Assembly: GCA_945877965.1 (NCBI GenBank)
Contig: CAMCTH010000399.1
Coordinates: 1 to 5,056, forward strand
Origin: Planctomicrobium piriforme
Lineage (GTDB): Bacteria > Planctomycetota > Planctomycetia > Pirellulales > PNKZ01
Direction of reading: 5' to 3'
DNA length: 5,056 bases
Shown here in pieces: positions 1-5,056 of this stretch. The notes under the pieces are model-generated. The model ran no database searches, was not told the DNA's origin, and saw nothing but the letters and a program-made list of their open reading frames with translations. Every line of letters begins with the position of its first letter. Within the stretch, counting starts at the first letter, position 1. The position numbers were made by a program, and so were the translations under genes.

Positions 1-1385
1 TCTCCGACGAAGACGTCGTTAAGGCGCCGTTCTACAAGCCCGCGGACGACAGCCCGGAGATGAAGTACCTCCGCGAGCGCCGCGAAGCGCTCGGCGGTCC
101 GGTGCCGATTCGTTCGAAGGAGCGGCCGAAGTCGATCATTCCGCCGAACTCCGATTTCGCCGAGTCGTTCAACTCCAGCGGCGAACGCGAAGCGTCGACG
201 ACGATGGCGTTCGTCAAGCACTTCGGCCGGCTGCTCAGCGATAAGAATATCGGCAAGTACATCGTGCCGATCGTCCCCGACGAATCACGCACGTTCGGCA
301 TGGAAGGGCTTTTCAAGCAATGCGGCATCTACGCCCACACCGGCCAACTCTACGAACCGGTCGATAGCGACAACTTGCTGTACTACAAGGAAGCCAAAGA
401 CGGCCAGATCCTCGAAGAAGGGATCACCGAGGCGGGCTCGATGTCGTCGTTCATCGCGGCGGGTTCGGCCTACACGACGCACGGAATCAACATGATTCCG
501 TTCTTCATCTACTACTCGATGTTCGGCTTCCAACGGATCGGTGATTCGATCTGGCTCGCCCAAGACATGAAGTGCAAGGGCTTCCTCATGGGAGGGACGG
601 CCGGCCGGACCACGCTCAACGGCGAGGGCCTGCAACACCAAGACGGCCACAGCCATCTCATCGCCAGCGCGTTCCCCGGAATCCGCTGTTACGATCCGGC
701 CTACGCCTACGAAACGGCGACGATCGTGATGGACGGCATGCGCGAGATGTACGAGCGCGATCAAGAGGTGATGTACTACATCACGATCCACAACGAAAAC
801 TACAAGATGCCGGCCATGCCCGCCGGCGTCGAAGAAGGCATCATCAAGGGGATGTACAAAGTCTCCTCGGTCGATGCCGGCAGCGGCGCGCCGAAGGTCG
901 TGCTGTTCGGCAGCGGCTCGATCCTCCGCTGTGCGCTCGGGGCCCAACAGATCCTCGCCGAGAAGTACGGCGTCTCCAGCAACGTCTACAGCGTGACCAG
1001 CTACAAGACCCTCTGGACCGAAGCCAACGACTGCGAGCATTGGAACTTGCTGCACCCCGGCGAGACGCCGCGGAAGTCGTATCTCGAGAAACTGTTGGCC
1101 GAAGAAACCGGTCCGTTCATCTCCACGAGCGACAACGTCCGCCTCGTCGGTCAGCAGATCGAGCCGTGGGTGCCGGGCGACTACTATGTGCTCGGTTGCG
1201 ACGGCGTCGGCCGGAGCGATCGTCGCGCACGGCTCCGTCGCCACTTCGAGGTCGATGCCGAATGCACCACGCTCGCCGCACTGACGCAACTGGCCAAGCA
1301 AGGCAAGTTCGACGCCGCCAAGCTGCCGCAAGTCATTCAAGACCTCGGCATCAACCCCGACAAGGCGAACCCGGTTTCCGCCTAG
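1..1385 (+). CDS. aceE: Pyruvate dehydrogenase E1 component, homodimeric type (partial, C-terminal part)
   Basis: This is the thiamine-diphosphate-dependent E1 subunit of the cytoplasmic pyruvate dehydrogenase complex. It decarboxylates pyruvate and reductively acetylates the lipoyl group of E2. The frame is open from the first complete codon at position 3 to the TAG at 1383-1385, giving 460 residues. The family is close to 890 residues, so roughly the N-terminal half, including the ThDP diphosphate-binding domain, lies upstream. The internal ATG at 60 is not the start, because family-like sequence (PFYKP then SPEMKYL) precedes it. Visible blocks that match E. coli AceE as I recall it are DESRTFGMEGLF, FFIYYSMFGFQRIGD, GRTTLNGEGLQHQDGHSH, YDPAYAYE, NENYKMPAMP, GSGSILR and GRSDRRARLRRHFEVDA. 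The GITE glutamate (codon 429-431) matches the conserved glutamate that activates the cofactor's aminopyrimidine ring. The active-site histidine block is at 621-656. The C-terminus (NPDKANPVSA) aligns with that of the family, so the 3' end is intact. aceF follows after 51 bases. Confidence 0.97.
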   Translation, partial: SDEDVVKAPFYKPADDSPEMKYLRERREALGGPVPIRSKERPKSIIPPNSDFAESFNSSGEREASTTMAFVKHFGRLLSDKNIGKYIVPIVPDESRTFGMEGLFKQCGIYAHTGQLYEPVDSDNLLYYKEAKDGQILEEGITEAGSMSSFIAAGSAYTTHGINMIPFFIYYSMFGFQRIGDSIWLAQDMKCKGFLMGGTAGRTTLNGEGLQHQDGHSHLIASAFPGIRCYDPAYAYETATIVMDGMREMYERDQEVMYYITIHNENYKMPAMPAGVEEGIIKGMYKVSSVDAGSGAPKVVLFGSGSILRCALGAQQILAEKYGVSSNVYSVTSYKTLWTEANDCEHWNLLHPGETPRKSYLEKLLAEETGPFISTSDNVRLVGQQIEPWVPGDYYVLGCDGVGRSDRRARLRRHFEVDAECTTLAALTQLAKQGKFDAAKLPQVIQDLGINPDKANPVSA

Positions 1386-1409
1386 TCGACGCATCGTATT
1401 CCCCAGACA

Positions 1410-1430
1410 ACTGACCACTGACGACTGACA
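1410..1430 (+). repeat. Three tandem ACTGACN heptamers before aceF
   Basis: Three consecutive 7-base units (ACTGACC, ACTGACG, ACTGACA) run head to tail. They are followed by a degenerate fourth unit (ACTTTCA) whose final A is the first base of the aceF start codon. On the opposite strand they read as GTCAGT repeats. I recall similar GTCAGT/GGTCAG strings from intergenic DNA of planctomycetes and some other bacteria, but could not check this here. The array fills the place where a ribosome-binding site would be expected, and no AGGAGG-like sequence is present. Whether it has a role in translation or is a dispersed repeat is unknown. Confidence 0.75.
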
Positions 1431-1436
1431 ACTTTC

Positions 1437-2771
1437 ATGGCCATCGACTTCAAACTTCCCAACCTCGGCGAGAACATCGATTCGGGCGACGTCGTCAACG
1501 TCCTCGTCAAAGAGGGAGACGTCATCACCGCGAACCAAGCGCTGATCGAAGTCGAAACCGGCAAGGCGACCGTCGAGATTCCGTGTCCGCATGCGGGCAA
1601 GATCACGAAGTTGCACGTGGCGGCCGGCAAGTCGATCAAGGTCGGCGGCGTGATCGCGACGATCGAAGCCGGCGCCGCAGGGGCAACCGCTGCTCCTGCG
1701 AAACCCGCCGAACCGCCGAAGGCCGCTGCTCCGGCTGCCGCGCCTGCCCCGGCTGCACAACAACCGGCCGCGGCACCCGCTCCGGCTCCCGCCGCTCCCG
1801 CACCTGCGCCGGCAGCGGCCCCCGCGCCGGTTGCGGCCGTCGCGGTTGAAGAGAACGGCAGCGTCGCCGCCGCCGGACCGGCCACGCGTCGGTTAGCGCG
1901 CGAGTTGGGCGTCGATCTGCATCGCGTCACCGGCACCGGTCCGGGGGGACGAATCACGCGCGACGACATCATCGCCGCCGTTCGCAAGTCGACGTCGGCC
2001 CCGGTCAAGTCGGCACCGACGGGCGGCAAGCCCGGCAAAGCGGTCGAAGGGGTCGCCGGTGCCGATAACTACGGAGCCACGCGCCGTCAGCCGATGACTC
2101 GCGTCCGCAAGACGATCGTCGCCAGCATGACCCGCTCGCTAACGATTCCGCAACTCACCAACTTCGACGACGCCGACATCACCGAACTCGATCGGATGCG
2201 CAAAGGGAGCATGGCCGGCGCGTCGGCGGGCGACGTCAAACTGACGATGCTGCCGTTCGTCATGAAGGCCGTCGCGATGTCGCTCCGCCAACACCCCAAT
2301 CTCAATGCATCCCTAGATCTTGAAAAAGAAGAGATCATCTACAAGGACTACGTTCATCTCGGTTGCGCCGTCGATACCGATCGCGGCCTCGTCGTCCCGG
2401 TGATCCGCGACATCGACCAGATGTCGATCCCGACGATCGCCACGGCGGTGAACGACATCGCCGATCGCGCGAAAGCCAATCAACTCGGCCTGGCCGACTA
2501 CACCGGCGCGTCGTTCACGATCTCGAACCTCGGCTCGATCGGCGGCACCTACAGCACGCCGATCATCAATCTGCCCGAAGTCGCGATTCTGCTCGTCGGT
2601 CGCTCGCGATACCTGCCGACGGTCATCAACGATAAAATCGAAGTTCGCTTGATGATGCCGCTCAGCCTGTCGTACGACCACCGCCTGATCGACGGTGCGA
2701 CGGCGGCTCGCTTCCTCAACGAAGTGAAAAACTACCTCCAAGTGCCGGGTAGGTTGTTACTCGCGTCTTAA
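1437..2771 (+). CDS. aceF: Dihydrolipoamide acetyltransferase, E2 of the pyruvate dehydrogenase complex
   Basis: This E2 core subunit transfers the acetyl group from its lipoyl arm to CoA, forming acetyl-CoA. It has 444 residues. Residues 1-77 are a single lipoyl domain with the lipoylated lysine K43 in VETGKATVE. Residues about 78-142 are a flexible Ala/Pro linker. Residues about 147-182 are the peripheral-subunit-binding domain (GPATRRLARELGVD through GPGGRITRDDI). Residues about 213-444 are the catalytic acetyltransferase domain, with the motif SYDHRLIDG carrying catalytic H415 and D419. The start at 1437 is fixed by MAIDFKLPNLGE, the normal lipoyl-domain N-terminus. No Shine-Dalgarno sequence is evident; the heptamer repeat sits there instead. 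E. coli AceF has three lipoyl domains, whereas this protein has one. Position after aceE, and the lipoyl sequence type, favour pyruvate over 2-oxoglutarate or branched-chain substrates. The end (VPGRLLLAS) matches the usual E2 C-terminus, so the gene is complete. It is probably cotranscribed with aceE. Confidence 0.96.
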   Translation: MAIDFKLPNLGENIDSGDVVNVLVKEGDVITANQALIEVETGKATVEIPCPHAGKITKLHVAAGKSIKVGGVIATIEAGAAGATAAPAKPAEPPKAAAPAAAPAPAAQQPAAAPAPAPAAPAPAPAAAPAPVAAVAVEENGSVAAAGPATRRLARELGVDLHRVTGTGPGGRITRDDIIAAVRKSTSAPVKSAPTGGKPGKAVEGVAGADNYGATRRQPMTRVRKTIVASMTRSLTIPQLTNFDDADITELDRMRKGSMAGASAGDVKLTMLPFVMKAVAMSLRQHPNLNASLDLEKEEIIYKDYVHLGCAVDTDRGLVVPVIRDIDQMSIPTIATAVNDIADRAKANQLGLADYTGASFTISNLGSIGGTYSTPIINLPEVAILLVGRSRYLPTVINDKIEVRLMMPLSLSYDHRLIDGATAARFLNEVKNYLQVPGRLLLAS

Positions 2772-2830
2772 TCGCAGTTCGCTTCTTCAACGCGGCGGCG
2801 TGCAAATCGCCGCAACGTAGTGCATAATCG

Positions 2831-2866
2831 AAAGCCCGGGGCTCACGCGCCCCGGGCTTTTTGTTT
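2831..2866 (+). terminator. Intrinsic terminator after aceF
   Basis: AAAGCCCGGGGC (2831-2842) and GCCCCGGGCTTT (2849-2860) form a perfect 12-bp stem with a 6-base loop. The T-rich tract TTTTTGTTT (2858-2866) follows at once. On the opposite strand the stem is not followed by a comparable T run, so it acts on the + strand. It ends the aceE-aceF transcript 60 bases past the aceF stop codon and separates it from the M14 peptidase gene. Confidence 0.93.
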
Positions 2867-2914
2867 GCACGTTCGTCCCGCCTCGGCTGCTTCCCACCGC
2901 TCGGAATTCTCACG

Positions 2915-4900
2915 ATGCTGCTCCGCTTCGCCTTTGCGCTTTGCCTCGGTCTCGCCGGTTCACTCTCGTCGGCGGCGGAAATGAAGGTGACGATCCGCAC
3001 CGACCATCCGGGCGGCAACGCGATCGTGACGAAGAACGCCGGGGCGGAGATCGAAATGGCTCCGGACCTCCGCGGCAACGAGAAGAGTTGGTTCTACTGG
3101 AACATCGCGGCCGAAGCATCGCAGCCGGGACGCGTGAAGTTCACGTTCGATACCGCAGGGCGGATCGTGGCGCGCGGGCCGGCCGTCAGCCTAGACGACG
3201 GCAAGACGTGGAGCTGGCTCGGCCTGGAGTACGTCACGTATGGCAAGTCGGCGAAAGGGGCCGAGCCCGCCGTGCGCGAGTCGTTTGAGTACGAGTTCAC
3301 GAAAGAGCATCTGAAGGTCCGGCTGGCGGTGGCGATGCCGTATCAATTGCACGATCTCGAAGCCTTTCTCGCTCGGCAAAAGAATAACCCGAACCTTCGC
3401 CGCGAGGTGCTGGGCCGGACGACCAAGGGAACGTTCGTCCCGATGGTGCATATCGGCACGCCGGGTCCGAACGTTGCGGCGATAATCCTGACCTCGCGGA
3501 ACCACGCTTGCGAGAGCATGGCGAGCTACGTCCACGAAGGGTTCTTGGAAGAGGCAAGCTCCGATTCGCCGCTCGCCGTCGAGTTTCGCAAACGCTACGC
3601 ATTGTTCTCGATTCCGATCGTCGACGTCGACGGCGTCGAAGCCGGCGAGCAAGGGAAGTGGCGAGCGCCGCACGATCACAATCGTGACTACGGCGAGGTC
3701 AATCTTTACCCCGAGGTGAAGGCGATTCAAGATCTCGCGGCGGCGCAGAACGTTCGCTACGGCTTCGATCTGCATTGCCCGGCGGTCCGCGGCGACGTGC
3801 ACGAGGCGTTCTATATGGACGGCGTGTCGTTGCCGCATATCAAGAACAACGTCGACGAGCTGATCAACTGGCTCCGGGAAGAACGACCGCAACAGACCAA
3901 CGCCCCGTTGAATTTTATGAAGCCGCTGAAGGGGGAACGTGCGAAGAGCAACATGCCGATGTCGTATTATTTCGCTTACCGTCCGGAGTCGGTGTTCGGG
4001 GCGACGTTGGAAGTTCCTTATGCTCAGACCGGCAATCCGCTCGATGCGAACATGGCCCGAGAATACGGTCGCGCTTTGTTGCGCGCCTGGGTTCGGACTC
4101 GCTTCACGCCGACGGAAAGTGATTCCCGCAACGGTGCGGCCTACGCCGACCTGATCACGCTCCGCAATGAATTCGGCAAGCTCTATCGGGGCAATGCGAC
4201 GGCGGCGGAAAAGCTACTGACCGACGCGGCGCAGAACGCCGGTCCAGAGTCGCCGTATCGCGTCGAAGCCGTGGTACAAGGTGCCGTCATTAAGCTCCAT
4301 CAAAAGCAATATGCCGCAGCCCGCGTGTTGGCTCTCGCCGCGGCGAACGACCCGAGTGCGACGACGGCCCAACGAGCCTTGGCGTTGCTGCAACAAGTTC
4401 GCATTGCGTGCCTCGACCCGACAGCGAAGCCGGCCGAAGTCGAAGCGGCCGTGAAGGCGTTCGACGCCTCGCCATATCCGCCGCGCGAACGGGCCGCCGA
4501 AGTTTATGCGGCCGCCGCGGAATACTATCTGCAGCAGAAGGATTATGTCGCGGCGATCGCCTATGAGCGGCGTCGCTTGCCGGTCGCCGCCGACTATCAG
4601 CGCGGCCGGGTGTTGAACCAGATCGCCACGCTGCTCGATCTGCAAGGTGATGCTGCGGCGGCGGCCAAGACGCGCCGCGAGTCGGCCGATTACTTGCTGA
4701 CGAAGCTCGATCCACTGCCAATCAGCGTCTTCGGCGCGATGATGGCGTCCGACCTGTTCGATGCCGTCACGCTGCTGCCCAACGCCGCGCCGGACGAAGT
4801 CAAAGCCGCCGCCGCCAAGGTGCTCGAGCACAAGATCACGCCCGAGACGACGCGCGAAAAAGTCCGAGCCAAACTCGCCGAGTTGGAAAAGAAGAGCTAG
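2915..4900 (+). CDS. Secreted M14-family zinc carboxypeptidase with TPR-like C-terminal region
   Basis: This is a predicted exported metallocarboxypeptidase of 661 residues. Residues 1-21 are a signal peptide: an Arg at position 4, a hydrophobic core, and probable cleavage after S-A-A before E22. Residues about 22-150 resemble the beta-sandwich that precedes the catalytic domain of cytosolic carboxypeptidases (AGBL/CCP type), with the block SWFYWNI and a later WSWLG. Residues about 160-395 are the M14 domain. Zinc ligands are H197 and E200 in RNHACES, and H287 in FDLHCP. N256-R257 in DHNRDY match the substrate-carboxylate-binding NR pair. E366 in TLEVPY is the expected general base. All key residues are present, so it is probably active. 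Residues about 405-661 are Ala-rich, helical and TPR-like, which is not part of the usual M14 fold. I chose the ATG at 2915 over the in-frame TTG at 2861, because the latter lies in the terminator T tract and would put 18 unlikely residues before the signal peptide. The ribosome-binding site is weak at best (GGAA near 2903). The substrate is unknown. Confidence 0.88.
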   Translation: MLLRFAFALCLGLAGSLSSAAEMKVTIRTDHPGGNAIVTKNAGAEIEMAPDLRGNEKSWFYWNIAAEASQPGRVKFTFDTAGRIVARGPAVSLDDGKTWSWLGLEYVTYGKSAKGAEPAVRESFEYEFTKEHLKVRLAVAMPYQLHDLEAFLARQKNNPNLRREVLGRTTKGTFVPMVHIGTPGPNVAAIILTSRNHACESMASYVHEGFLEEASSDSPLAVEFRKRYALFSIPIVDVDGVEAGEQGKWRAPHDHNRDYGEVNLYPEVKAIQDLAAAQNVRYGFDLHCPAVRGDVHEAFYMDGVSLPHIKNNVDELINWLREERPQQTNAPLNFMKPLKGERAKSNMPMSYYFAYRPESVFGATLEVPYAQTGNPLDANMAREYGRALLRAWVRTRFTPTESDSRNGAAYADLITLRNEFGKLYRGNATAAEKLLTDAAQNAGPESPYRVEAVVQGAVIKLHQKQYAAARVLALAAANDPSATTAQRALALLQQVRIACLDPTAKPAEVEAAVKAFDASPYPPRERAAEVYAAAAEYYLQQKDYVAAIAYERRRLPVAADYQRGRVLNQIATLLDLQGDAAAAAKTRRESADYLLTKLDPLPISVFGAMMASDLFDAVTLLPNAAPDEVKAAAAKVLEHKITPETTREKVRAKLAELEKKS

Positions 4901-4924
4901 CCGAAGCCTGCCGACCGACGCGGG

Positions 4925-5056
4925 TTAATCCTCGAGTCGGCAATGCGCGACGGTGAACTTTTCGAGCAGCGCGCGATCCGGTTCGCAGCCTATGCCGGGG
5001 GCTTCGGAGATCGTCACTTGTGGGCTGCCGTCGGGGCCGCGCGTCAGTTCGACTTC
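4925..5056 (-). CDS. C-terminal end of a probable enolase-superfamily (mandelate racemase/muconate lactonizing-like) enzyme (partial)
   Basis: Read on the minus strand from the window edge, the frame is open for 43 codons and ends at TAA (complement of 4925-4927). The tail reads GPDGSPQVTISEAPGIGCEP and then DRALLEKFTVAHCRLED. The pattern of a short DG turn, a V-T/V-P strand, then PG(I/L)G plus an acidic segment with Asp and Leu resembles the C-terminus of mandelate racemase/muconate lactonizing enzymes and related sugar-acid dehydratases of the enolase superfamily (typically PGLGVEVDE). The catalytic barrel residues are outside the window, so neither the reaction nor the subgroup can be assigned. 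It is convergent with the M14 gene, with only 24 bases between the two stop codons. That the frame is coding is supported by the open frame to the edge and the family-like motif. The family call itself is moderate. Confidence 0.6.
   Translation of the reverse strand, partial: EVELTRGPDGSPQVTISEAPGIGCEPDRALLEKFTVAHCRLED

Noticed and set aside
572..1414. A 280-residue plus-strand frame inside aceE.
   Set aside because: It is an out-of-frame, Arg-rich shadow of aceE with no recognisable motif.
285..1763. A 492-residue open frame on the minus strand across the aceE-aceF junction.
   Set aside because: It lies antisense to two strongly recognised genes. Its translation is rich in Arg, Asp, His and Val with no family motif, as expected for the complement of GC-rich codons. 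Its only distinctive stretch (SSVVS) comes from the heptamer repeat.
1382..2038. A minus-strand frame with a long Ala/Gly-rich run.
   Set aside because: It is the antisense shadow of the E2 Ala/Pro linker, with low complexity and no independent coding signal.
2792..2813. A GCGGCG/CGCCGC hairpin between aceF and the terminator.
   Set aside because: The stem is only 6 bp with no T tract, and is easily explained by chance in GC-rich DNA. The strong terminator follows 18 bases later.
2867..2914. A promoter for the M14 gene in the 48 bases after the terminator.
   Set aside because: No convincing -10/-35 pair could be identified. A promoter is expected in or near this stretch, but the sequence does not show a recognisable one.
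2915..2950. A possible lipoprotein signal (Cys at residue 10 of the M14 protein).
   Set aside because: The Cys is too close to the N-terminus, and the preceding residues (F-A-L) do not fit a lipobox. A standard signal-peptidase I site after residue 21 fits better.

Overview
The window looks like a piece of a high-GC bacterial chromosome, most likely from a planctomycete (Planctomycetota, Pirellula-like). That placement is an inference. It rests on G/C-rich third codon positions, the lack of clear Shine-Dalgarno sites before the genes, a run of ACTGAC heptamers of a kind I recall from planctomycete intergenic DNA, and a secreted peptidase fused to a helical-repeat tail. No rRNA or single-copy marker gene is present to confirm it.

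Layout: (1) positions 1-1385, + strand, hold the C-terminal 460 codons of aceE, the homodimeric-type pyruvate dehydrogenase E1, whose N-terminal half lies upstream of the window. (2) Positions 1386-1436 are a short spacer with three tandem ACTGACN heptamers running up to the next start codon. (3) Positions 1437-2771, + strand, hold a complete aceF, the dihydrolipoamide acetyltransferase E2, with one lipoyl domain, a long Ala/Pro linker, a subunit-binding domain and the catalytic domain. (4) Positions 2831-2866 form a strong intrinsic terminator (12-bp perfect stem plus T tract) that closes the aceE-aceF unit. (5) Positions 2915-4900, + strand, encode a secreted M14-family zinc carboxypeptidase with a cytosolic-carboxypeptidase-like N-terminal domain and a TPR-like alpha-helical C-terminal region. 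(6) Positions 4925-5056, - strand, hold the last 43 codons of a convergent gene whose tail resembles the C-terminus of enolase-superfamily (mandelate racemase/muconate lactonizing) enzymes.

aceE and aceF work together: E1 decarboxylates pyruvate on thiamine diphosphate and passes the acetyl group to the lipoyl arm of E2, which forms acetyl-CoA. E3 (lipoamide dehydrogenase) is not in the window, and the terminator directly after aceF means it is not the next gene of this transcript. The M14 gene is a separate transcription unit with no visible functional link to the PDH genes. I found no mobile element, CRISPR array, tRNA or rRNA. The window is mostly ordinary central metabolism. The least conventional item is the M14 peptidase with its added C-terminal domain.
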